Assembly: GCA_030614505.1 (NCBI GenBank)
Contig: JAUWTX010000051.1
Location: forward strand, 1 to 10,423
Source: Desulfuromonadales bacterium
Lineage (GTDB): Bacteria > Desulfobacterota > Desulfuromonadia > Desulfuromonadales > BM103
Length of the DNA stretch: 10,423 bases
Reading direction: 5' to 3'
Shown: positions 1-6,705 of the stretch, piece after piece
Layout: each line of letters opens with the position of its first letter
Position numbering within the stretch: the stretch's first letter is position 1
The notes under the pieces: generated by a model
What the model saw: only the letters and a program-made list of their open reading frames with translations
Database searches by the model: none
What the model was told of the DNA's origin: nothing
Program-made: the position numbers and the translations under genes

Positions 1-116
1 CCCCACATCCCTCGCAACCTGACCTGATCTGTAGGACCTGCCCCGACATTTTTGCTGACATATGCATCCTCGCCATGTTACATAACCGGCGTTTCCCACC
101 GACGGGTAAAAGGCAT

Positions 117-830
117 ATGACCAAACTCACTGATAAAGGTCGCGGTATTCGCGACATGTTTGACCGGATCGCGCCGCGGTATGATCTGCTGAACCGGGTC
201 CTTTCGTTAGGTATAGACCGGCGCTGGCGGCGCTTCGCTGTTAGGCAGTTGATTGTGCCGAAAGGCGGAATGGTCCTGGATATCGCCACGGGGACCGGTG
301 ATGTTGCCTTGGAGGTGGGTCGTCAGACCGATTCTTCGGTAAAGATTGTAGGTTCGGATTTCACCCAGGGTATGCTGGTTCTCGGCAGAGACAAGATTGC
401 GGCTTCACCATACCGTGACAGGATTCTGCTGGTTAATGCCCCTTGTGAGTCGATGCCTCATCCGGACGGTATGTTTGACGGGATTACCATTGCTTTCGGT
501 ATTCGCAATGTGGTTGATCGACAGAAAGGTTTGTGCGAAATGGCACGCGTCCTCAAGCCGGGCGGGCGAGCCGTGATTCTCGAATTCGCTACACCACGCA
601 ACAGTTTTTTCCGAGCTGTCTATTATTTCTATTTTCTGCGTGTACTGCCCTGGCTGGGTGGCCTGGTTTCTCAACGTAGCGCCTACCAATATCTTCCAGA
701 CTCAGTTCTTGAATTTCCTGATCGTGAAACCTTTAAAGGGATGATGGAACAGGCCGGTTTCGTCGATGTCAGAGTCCACGATCTGACAGGTGGCATTGCC
801 GCTGTACATGTAGGGACACGAGCAGCCTAG
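117..830 (+). CDS. ubiE: UbiE/MenG quinone C-methyltransferase
   Basis: This is a 237-residue class I SAM-dependent methyltransferase. The family methylates the ring carbon of demethylmenaquinone to give menaquinone; in ubiquinone makers it also acts on the benzoquinol precursor. Seen: the UbiE N-terminal signature YDLLNRVLS...W at residues 22-37, SAM motif I VLDIATGTGD at 53-62, an acidic residue after strand 2 in GSDFTQGML, the AFGIRNV motif, and ARVLKPGGR followed by ILEF. The length fits MenG proteins (about 230-250). I chose the start at 117 because AAAAGG lies just before it and homology begins here; an in-frame ATG at 75 would add 14 unconvincing residues, and the frame is open back to base 3. 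The usual His of the first signature (SFGIH in E. coli UbiE) is Asp here (SLGID). It converges on the AsmA-like gene. The role in menaquinone rather than ubiquinone synthesis is inferred from the likely organism. Confidence 0.93.
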   Translation: MTKLTDKGRGIRDMFDRIAPRYDLLNRVLSLGIDRRWRRFAVRQLIVPKGGMVLDIATGTGDVALEVGRQTDSSVKIVGSDFTQGMLVLGRDKIAASPYRDRILLVNAPCESMPHPDGMFDGITIAFGIRNVVDRQKGLCEMARVLKPGGRAVILEFATPRNSFFRAVYYFYFLRVLPWLGGLVSQRSAYQYLPDSVLEFPDRETFKGMMEQAGFVDVRVHDLTGGIAAVHVGTRAA

Positions 831-844
831 AAACAGCAGTTGAA

Positions 845-3800
845 TCACTCCTTGCTTCCTTCTCCTCCCCATAGAATCTGCGGATCTTCAATCAATTTGA
901 AAGGGAGTTCCAGAGTTCGCCTGAGCAGGCCGATTGTCGGTTTGGTGAGAGTGTCCAGCGGCATAGGTGTGACAGAGACGTCGCCGATCTGTCCTCTGAC
1001 AGAGAAGTGGGCTGTCAAAAAGGCCTTGTCTTCGCCGGTCAATAGCCACCCGGCCACCGGAATGCGTGAGACGATCTTGTCAACCGTACCCAGCGGGTGG
1101 ATCGTTACGGTAAGATCAACCTCCTTATCCATCAGATTCAACTGTCCGATGTGCACCTGATTCATTGCCTCACTCTGAATTTTCAAATCATCACTCTTGA
1201 GAATACCTTTATCCAGATGGAAGTTTGCCGACAAGATGTCGAACGGCATTCCCTCGAGATCCATATCTGGCAATTGCAAAGCGAATATCTGTGACACGTT
1301 CAACAGGGAAAAGACCTTGCTCAGAACCGGGAACTGGTGCAAAACGCCATCGCGAATCTGAATGCTGAAGTTGCCGTAGGATGAAGGCAGATAGTTGGAG
1401 CCGATCTCTCCGTACAGGTAAAAATCGCCACGCAGCTTTCCCCTCACGATATTTTTCAGATTGAGAAGTTCCCGATAGACTTCCAGAGCATCAACATCTT
1501 CCGCATGTCCGGAAACCCGCAACAGAGTCGGGCCCCCAGTTGAAAACTCGGTAAGAACCTGAGCATTGCAATAGCCCTCACCGACCGAGAAGTCGAGGGG
1601 GTGAATGCTCAGGCGTTTGCGAGTCGGAACAATAACGCCGGAAGCATCATGAAAGCTCATTCCGTATAGGTCGCCGCGCTTGACCTGGGCGTTGATTCTG
1701 ACTGTTGCTCTAGGGTTCGTCTCCGCACTTTCAACAGGATCCGGTTCGGAATATTCTTTTTCAGCCCCGGTCCGAGTCGACCATAAATCGACAACTTCGC
1801 CGATACGGGCAAACTCGGATGTTATGTCGAGTTGCACATCAAATGGCGGATGGAAGGAAATCGTGCCGCGTACAGACGCCTTAGTGCCGCCATCGAGGCG
1901 GACGTCAACCGGAGCGAATGAGATTCCGTCTCCATCTATTTCCAGGTGACCATCGATGTCGCGGAGTATGGCCTTGTCGGAAGGGAAAATCAGTTCATCT
2001 GCCCGAATGGATGGTGCCATGACGTCGAGGAGCAAGAGAGGGTTGCTGAAGTCTTCGAGTCGTGCCTGTACAATCAGAGGAGATTGGCCCAGGTGAACAC
2101 GCAGGTTGTCAGCGACCAGGCCGGTTGGAGTCAGCTGGGCGCGGCCATTAATGTGGCTCAGGTCAGCAATATGACCGGTCGCGCGAAGTTCGGCGTCGCG
2201 CAAGGTCAGGACCATCTCCGGAAGGTTGTTTCCAGGTAGCCCTTTCTGGCTGATACTCAGGTCGGCTTGACCGCTCAATTGCAGTTTTTCTAAAAGAGGC
2301 ACGTCTTCAGCAAGACGGGTCAGGTCATTTATGGTCAGTAATGCGTCGATAACAAGACTGTCCGGATCTTCCAAGAGATAGCTGCCGGATAGGTGCCCCT
2401 TTGCGATGGACCATTTGAGGGCCCCATGATCAAGGCGGACCTTTTGCGGGGTTATGGTGCCGTGCAGAGTCAGCCTGTCCTCTGCTTCGGGTGTGAGCTT
2501 CAACCCGGTGGGGTGACTGATGCTGAATTGTGACAGGTCCGCCTGTAAATCCAGTTTGAGCTGATTGAGAGGCCCCTCAAGGTGTCCGCTGATAGCAATG
2601 TTGCCGACTGTCGTAAGTTCTTGTTGAGGGATCTCCCAATCTTCAAGCAGTTTGGACAGCAGGACGTCTCCGGCAAAATCAAGTGATGTAAATACAATAT
2701 TCCCTTTGTTGAATTCCCCCTTCCCATTAACGGTCAGTTGGTGGGAGCCCAGTTGCCCGCGACCATTGTTGATCTGCCAAAGGTTGTCGGCAAAGTCGAA
2801 CGGTAAGGAAGTAATTCCTACGGCAGGGGTCTTCTCACGTTCCCAGGCGATTTTCTGGAGCTCTCCTTTCAGTCTGTCAATCCGCCATTCTTTCTGTGTC
2901 TCCGTTGTCTCGAACAGGGTGAACTCAGCCAGTTTAATCTGGATGGAACCCTGGCCCAGAAGGTTTTGCCGGACAGCCTGCCATGATTCCTGATAATCCG
3001 GGAGCCATTGCTTGACCTGGGCTACAGCCAGGTTGCTGTTGGAAAGAGTGACGGTTGTCGAGAATGGTTGTCCGTGTGGAGTCCAGTCGATGTTACCGGC
3101 CAGGCGGGATCCGTCGATCTTTAGTAACAGGTTGTTGACTCCGGGATGATCGCCATGAATCTGCAGGCGTCCACTGGCCAGAAGGTTCTTAAAGCGGATC
3201 GGGGTGGTGTAGGCAGGGCCGGGTAGCAGGGCAATGTTAGTTGACGATAGCTCAGTTTGAAAGTCGAGGCTTCTATCTGGCGACCTTTCAATCTGCAGGC
3301 TCAGATCGCTTATGCCTTCAATGGAATAGCCGGCAAGCTGTTCGACAAAAACAGCCTTGATAGCACCGAGGTCCAGATTTTTGGCCTTCATGTCAAGATT
3401 GAAGTGTGGCACCAGTCCTTTGTCCTCATCCAGTGTCAGGGTACTTTCCCCCTGAAGCTGCCAAGAACACTTTTCCTTCTGCCCCGGGATTCTCAGATCG
3501 CCCTTCATCTTGAGCTGAGAACTCTGATTCAGGCGTATGCCAGAGAACTCGCCATCGAGTTCTGTAATGTCAATCTGTTGTACTGGCTGACCAGGGTGAG
3601 AAGTTTCTATATGCACAGCTCCGCCATGGATTTTCAGGTCGTCAATGCTGGCTTTATGCAGTAGTGCCAGATCAATCATTATGGGGGTGGGTTTGGCCTG
3701 GGAATTGTCCACGCTGGTTTGCGCATCGATTGCAGATCTTACCCAGAATTGTGGTTGAACCAGGCTTATCCTGGAAAATCTGAAGTCGCGCTTAAGCAGT

Positions 3801-4108
3801 CCCAGCCACTGTAAATTGATCTGGATGTCCGGAGTGTCGAGCTGAAGGGTCGAGCTTTTGTCGCCGATTTGCAGGCCAGCAACGTGCAAGGCAAGATTGG
3901 TGTCGTGAAAATTGTAATGTATCTCACCGATCTTCACGGGCAACGACAGAAGGGAGGAGAGTCTCTCTTCAGCCTGTTGACGATAATTGTTGAGGTCAAA
4001 GTTGACCAGAAAATATGTGACCCAGGCAACTACCAGGAGGACTATTGTCAATATGGTCTTAAGCAGCAGACGTTTGCGTGGTGTGGTTTTTTTTGTTTTG
4101 CTTGTCAT
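845..4108 (-). CDS. AsmA/YhdP-like inner-membrane-anchored envelope protein
   Basis: This 1087-residue protein has a basic N-terminus and one membrane segment at about residues 15-36, then a very long, predicted periplasmic, beta-rich body. The first 170 residues carry the AsmA/DUF748 style (FDLNNYRQQAEERLSSLL, then LPVKIGEIHYNF). The end, about 914-1060, matches the AsmA-like C-terminal module: FSIQIRDGVL at 914, GMPFDILSANF, GQLNLMDKEVDL at about 988, and IPVAGWLLTGEDKA at about 1016. Related E. coli proteins (YhdP, TamB, YdbH) are thought to act as bridge-like conduits for phospholipid transport from inner to outer membrane, so a role in outer-membrane lipid homeostasis is likely; the substrate cannot be read from sequence. 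No enzymatic motif is visible. The start follows a weak AGG 5 nt upstream and lies 12 nt after the kinase stop codon, so the two are very probably co-transcribed. Which AsmA subfamily it belongs to is uncertain. Confidence 0.85.
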   Translation of the reverse strand: MTSKTKKTTPRKRLLLKTILTIVLLVVAWVTYFLVNFDLNNYRQQAEERLSSLLSLPVKIGEIHYNFHDTNLALHVAGLQIGDKSSTLQLDTPDIQINLQWLGLLKRDFRFSRISLVQPQFWVRSAIDAQTSVDNSQAKPTPIMIDLALLHKASIDDLKIHGGAVHIETSHPGQPVQQIDITELDGEFSGIRLNQSSQLKMKGDLRIPGQKEKCSWQLQGESTLTLDEDKGLVPHFNLDMKAKNLDLGAIKAVFVEQLAGYSIEGISDLSLQIERSPDRSLDFQTELSSTNIALLPGPAYTTPIRFKNLLASGRLQIHGDHPGVNNLLLKIDGSRLAGNIDWTPHGQPFSTTVTLSNSNLAVAQVKQWLPDYQESWQAVRQNLLGQGSIQIKLAEFTLFETTETQKEWRIDRLKGELQKIAWEREKTPAVGITSLPFDFADNLWQINNGRGQLGSHQLTVNGKGEFNKGNIVFTSLDFAGDVLLSKLLEDWEIPQQELTTVGNIAISGHLEGPLNQLKLDLQADLSQFSISHPTGLKLTPEAEDRLTLHGTITPQKVRLDHGALKWSIAKGHLSGSYLLEDPDSLVIDALLTINDLTRLAEDVPLLEKLQLSGQADLSISQKGLPGNNLPEMVLTLRDAELRATGHIADLSHINGRAQLTPTGLVADNLRVHLGQSPLIVQARLEDFSNPLLLLDVMAPSIRADELIFPSDKAILRDIDGHLEIDGDGISFAPVDVRLDGGTKASVRGTISFHPPFDVQLDITSEFARIGEVVDLWSTRTGAEKEYSEPDPVESAETNPRATVRINAQVKRGDLYGMSFHDASGVIVPTRKRLSIHPLDFSVGEGYCNAQVLTEFSTGGPTLLRVSGHAEDVDALEVYRELLNLKNIVRGKLRGDFYLYGEIGSNYLPSSYGNFSIQIRDGVLHQFPVLSKVFSLLNVSQIFALQLPDMDLEGMPFDILSANFHLDKGILKSDDLKIQSEAMNQVHIGQLNLMDKEVDLTVTIHPLGTVDKIVSRIPVAGWLLTGEDKAFLTAHFSVRGQIGDVSVTPMPLDTLTKPTIGLLRRTLELPFKLIEDPQILWGGEGSKE

Positions 4109-4120
4109 GATTGCCTGGTG

Positions 4121-5506
4121 CTAGCAGCCCTGATTGTCCGACAGACTGCCAGAGGTGTTGACGTTCAGGGCCTTGTCTCTGTCGACCGGTTGGGGTAACA
4201 AAACTGTAAAAGTACTGCCCTGACCTGGTGTGCTCTCGACCTTCATCTGGCCTCCATGGAGAGTCACAATCTCTCTTGCCACGCACAAGCCAAGTCCAAC
4301 ACCTCCTGTACTGCGACGGTTGCCGGTGTCAAGCCTGTGGAACGGTTTGAATATCGACTCCAGTTCGTGTTCCGGGATGCCGATCCCCTGATCGGTTATT
4401 CTAATCGAGGTTTCACGGTCACTGGTCTGGGCGATGAGAGAAATTTTTCCGCCCTTGGGTGAGTAGCGACAGGCATTTTCCAGAAGCTGGATGATGGCCT
4501 GGGTCAGTTCCTGGCGGTTGCCGTAGACCTGTGAATCTGTTTGGCACTCAATCTGAATGTCGTGATATGGCTTGCAGTCCCGACAGCCTCCCTTCGCATT
4601 TTTTAAGAGACTCAGAACTGGCAGGTACTCGTAGTTGATACGTGCCCGGTTGATTTTAAGACGGCGTATATCCAGAAACCTGTTAATGAGTTCAGTCAGT
4701 TTCTCTGCTTCATTGTAAATGATTTTAAGATGTCGCCTGTGTTGTTCAGGGACTTCCGGTTCATTGAGAAGAAGTTCGGCAAATCCGCTGATAGCAGTCA
4801 GGGGAGTCCGCATTTCGTGACTCATCGTGGAGAGCAGGTCATCCTTGATTTTTTCAAGCTCTTTGCGTTCGGTAATATCTTGGGCAACTTCCAGTCTTAC
4901 CAGCCGGCCATCTGTCCAGCGGATTGCATTATCAAAGCATTCGTACCAGCGTTTGTTCTTGGTATTGAGAAACTCCCAGGTGACTGGATCTCCGGGCTCA
5001 CCATTAATGATGAGTTGTGAATTCGTACAGAAATCACACGGTTGATTAATGTCGTCCTGCAGATGATGGTAGCATTTGCGTCCCCGCCAATCTTTGCCAA
5101 AAAACTCCTCTGCAAAGCTATTGACATAGAGCAGCTCATAGGTTGAAAAGTCCGCAACATAGACGACGGCATTCATCGAATCGAACAAAGTGCTGAGCTG
5201 TTTGAAGCGCTCCCGGATATCCTGCTGAGCCTTGTCCTGTTCTTCCTCGATCGCTTCCTCGCAATTACGTTGCACCTGGAGACAATAGCTCAGGTAGAGG
5301 AAAAGCAGGACAGCCGTCATCACCACAAAGAACCAGCCTTTGAAGGTCTGTGCCTGGGTCAGTTGGGCTGGATCACTGAAGAGTAATGCCAGGAGTGCGT
5401 CGGAAAAATAAATCCACAAACCGGCGAAGACTGCGTACAAGATGGCGGTGCGCAACGCCATTCGTCTGTGCAGAACTCTTCTGTCTTGTTGGTCAGTCGT
5501 TGACAT
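4121..5506 (-). CDS. Membrane PAS sensor histidine kinase without receiver
   Basis: This 461-residue kinase presumably phosphorylates an unlinked response regulator. Domain order: two membrane segments (about 20-43 and 57-77) with a short periplasmic loop containing QTFKGW; a helical linker (about 80-110); a PAS domain (about 105-215) ending in the PAC-like DITERKELE; a HisKA domain with the phospho-acceptor H230 in SHEMRTP; and a HATPase_c domain with N-box N344, G1 box DQGIGIP at 372-378, F-box FKPFHRLD and G2 box GGVGLGL at 401-407. All catalytic motifs are intact. There is no HAMP domain and no receiver, and no response regulator gene in the window. The PAS domain has C145, C157 and C160 (the last two as PCDFC), and there is a CRDC at 308-311 between HisKA and the ATPase core. 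The start at 5506 has no clear Shine-Dalgarno sequence; Met16 (5461) is an alternative. The downstream AsmA-like gene suggests an envelope-related signal. Confidence 0.93.
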   Translation of the reverse strand: MSTTDQQDRRVLHRRMALRTAILYAVFAGLWIYFSDALLALLFSDPAQLTQAQTFKGWFFVVMTAVLLFLYLSYCLQVQRNCEEAIEEEQDKAQQDIRERFKQLSTLFDSMNAVVYVADFSTYELLYVNSFAEEFFGKDWRGRKCYHHLQDDINQPCDFCTNSQLIINGEPGDPVTWEFLNTKNKRWYECFDNAIRWTDGRLVRLEVAQDITERKELEKIKDDLLSTMSHEMRTPLTAISGFAELLLNEPEVPEQHRRHLKIIYNEAEKLTELINRFLDIRRLKINRARINYEYLPVLSLLKNAKGGCRDCKPYHDIQIECQTDSQVYGNRQELTQAIIQLLENACRYSPKGGKISLIAQTSDRETSIRITDQGIGIPEHELESIFKPFHRLDTGNRRSTGGVGLGLCVAREIVTLHGGQMKVESTPGQGSTFTVLLPQPVDRDKALNVNTSGSLSDNQGC

Positions 5507-5558
5507 GGTGAAGTGGAGCCTGTTTTTGGTTGAAGTCGTATGAAATTAACTGCCTGTC

Positions 5559-5587
5559 ATTATACTGGTATTTACAGCCATCTGCAG
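5559..5587 (-). promoter_or_regulatory. Candidate sigma-70 promoter for kinase/AsmA unit
   Basis: On the minus strand there is a perfect -10 hexamer TATAAT (5564 down to 5559) in the 87-nt gap between the rluA-family stop codon and the kinase start. It lies about 52 nt before the kinase ATG. The -35 is poor: CTGCAG at a 17-nt spacing, or TGCAGA at 16, and the -10 is not extended. A separate promoter for the kinase and AsmA-like genes is plausible, but read-through from the upstream gene cannot be excluded, as no terminator hairpin is visible after the rluA-family stop. Confidence 0.4.
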
Positions 5588-5594
5588 AATTTTA

Positions 5595-6509
5595 TCAAAC
5601 GTTTCGCTTCAATCCCTGATAGTCCGACACGCTGCTTTGTGTGAAGCCCAGGGATCCCAACAGCCTCCATAAGTCCTCCGGGAGTGGGCAGCTGATATCA
5701 ACGGCCTGCCCGGTTGCCGGTTGTGGAAAAGCCAGATGATGGCAGTGCAGGAAGGGCCATTCAATGTTGTTTACGAGTTTACCACGATATCGTTTGTCGC
5801 CAATGATCGGCCAGCCGGCCGCTGCCAGTTGATAACGTATCTGATGATGCCGACCGGTGACCAACTCCAGATCGAGGAGGGTGTATCCATCGATAGCGGT
5901 GACGGGACGGAACCTGGTCAAAGCCTCTTTGGTGTTTCCCTTGGCAGGGACAGCAGAGCTCAGTTCACCTGGGATGGTTATACAGCCCCCGACCAGCGCC
6001 AGGTAACGCTTGGTCGCCTGCCCGGCCATGATCATTCGGCCCAGCTGGCCGATCGACGCGTGCCCCTTGCCGAACAGGACAGCGCCTGATGTGCCGATAT
6101 CCAGTCGGTGGATCGGCGCGACCTGAAATGTTTCGCTACGCAGGCGCAGAAAATCCTGCACACGCCACAACAGGTTGTCATCATGTCCATGGGCACGGTG
6201 GATGGCAAGCCCCGCCGGTTTGTTGATCACTATGCACTGATCGTCTTCGTAGAGAATCTGTTCGGGCTGAATGCGTGATTGCTCCAGACACTCCTGCCAG
6301 CGTTGAGATGTTTTGACAGTGATAATCTCACCGGTCTGGACAGGTCTGTCCGCCTCTGCAATGCAGTTATCGACAGCGATGCGTTGTTTTTTGCAAAGCT
6401 GTCGCAGGAAGGATCTTGGTGCTGTCGGAACCCTTAATAAGAGGGCCTCCAGCAGGGTTAGCTTTTCGTCTCGCGTATTGATAGCCCACTTGGTCATGTT
6501 CATATTCAT
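5595..6509 (-). CDS. RluA-family RNA pseudouridine synthase
   Basis: This 304-residue protein isomerises uridine to pseudouridine in RNA; family members act on 23S rRNA or tRNA, and the target here is not readable from sequence. Seen: an N-terminal S4-like RNA-binding region (about 15-65, with RSFLRQLCKKQRIAVD), the entry motif VINKPAGLAIH at about 94-104, the catalytic HRLDIGTSG at 134-142 with the essential Asp137, KRYLALV at 167-173, and the TGRHHQIR substrate-pocket motif at 218-225. All conserved RluA-family motifs are intact and the length is usual for an RluC/RluD-type enzyme with an S4 domain. Three in-frame ATG codons lie at the start (6509, 6503, 6497; protein begins MNMNM), none with a Shine-Dalgarno sequence, so the exact start is uncertain by four residues. 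It is transcribed divergently from smc. I do not assign RluC, RluD or another member. Confidence 0.93.
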   Translation of the reverse strand: MNMNMTKWAINTRDEKLTLLEALLLRVPTAPRSFLRQLCKKQRIAVDNCIAEADRPVQTGEIITVKTSQRWQECLEQSRIQPEQILYEDDQCIVINKPAGLAIHRAHGHDDNLLWRVQDFLRLRSETFQVAPIHRLDIGTSGAVLFGKGHASIGQLGRMIMAGQATKRYLALVGGCITIPGELSSAVPAKGNTKEALTRFRPVTAIDGYTLLDLELVTGRHHQIRYQLAAAGWPIIGDKRYRGKLVNNIEWPFLHCHHLAFPQPATGQAVDISCPLPEDLWRLLGSLGFTQSSVSDYQGLKRNV

Positions 6510-6538
6510 AACATAGCTGTTACAGCTTTTGGGAACAA
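6510..6538 (-). promoter_or_regulatory. Candidate promoter abutting the rluA-family start
   Basis: On the minus strand, TTGTTC (6538-6533) is separated by 17 nt from TATGTT (6515-6510), which directly touches the first ATG of the rluA-family gene. The -35 matches the consensus at 3 of 6 positions and the -10 at 4 of 6. If used, transcription would begin near 6503, close to the second in-frame ATG, giving a leaderless or nearly leaderless message; this would fit the lack of any Shine-Dalgarno sequence. The assignment is by inspection only. Confidence 0.25.
6515..6527. repeat. 13-bp palindrome AGCTGT-T-ACAGCT
   Basis: A perfect inverted repeat with 6-bp arms around a single T lies six bases before the rluA-family start. 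It fills most of the spacer between the candidate -35 and -10 above. It looks more like a dimeric regulator's operator than an RNA hairpin, because a one-base loop is too small for stable folding. No matching second copy was noticed in the window. A 6-bp-arm palindrome can also arise by chance. Confidence 0.4.
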
Positions 6539-6584
6539 CTGTTCAAGGTGCAAAAAGTTACGGTGCAGTATGCATTAAATCTCC

Positions 6585-6613
6585 TTTACAGCATAGCCAG
6601 AGCTTGCTAACAT
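6585..6613 (+). promoter_or_regulatory. Probable extended -10 sigma-70 promoter for smc
   Basis: TTTACA (6585-6590, 5 of 6 to TTGACA) is followed after exactly 17 nt by TAACAT (6608-6613, 4 of 6 to TATAAT). A TGC immediately before the -10 makes it an extended -10 element. This is the best promoter-like sequence in the divergent region. A start near 6620 would give smc a leader of about 86 nt, containing the hairpin at 6659-6686. Confidence 0.5.
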
Positions 6614-6658
6614 CACCGGCTACTTATTGTAAAAGCAAGGAAAAAAACAGCACGGACA

Positions 6659-6686
6659 AGCGGAAAAAGAGAACGGGTTTTCCGCT
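6659..6686 (+). promoter_or_regulatory. 9-bp perfect hairpin in the smc 5' leader
   Basis: AGCGGAAAA (6659-6667) pairs perfectly with TTTTCCGCT (6678-6686) across a 10-nt purine-rich loop (6668-6677). Allowing one bulged A at 6659, three further pairs extend it outward to 6656/6688. It ends 19 nt before the smc ATG. No U-tract follows on the plus strand, so it does not look like an intrinsic terminator. As smc has no Shine-Dalgarno sequence near its start, the structure could affect translation; that function is inferred. Confidence 0.45.
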
Positions 6687-6705
6687 GTTTCGATCTCTAT
6701 CTCCC

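Noticed and set aside
92..110. Imperfect hairpin just before the ubiE ribosome binding site (TTTCCC/GGGTAAA)
   Set aside because: Only six pairs with a bulge; too weak to claim as a regulatory element.
3869..4198. Plus-strand open frames opposite the AsmA-like gene and kinase
   Set aside because: They are unconserved-looking shadows spanning the junction of two well-supported minus-strand genes.
6656..6690. The smc leader hairpin as an intrinsic terminator
   Set aside because: No run of T follows the stem on the plus strand, and on the minus strand the nearest T-run is separated by more than ten bases.
6529..6705. 59-codon in-frame extension upstream of the smc ATG, from a TTG codon
   Set aside because: The translated segment has no SMC homology, the family N-terminus begins exactly at 6706, and the likely smc promoter lies inside the extension.
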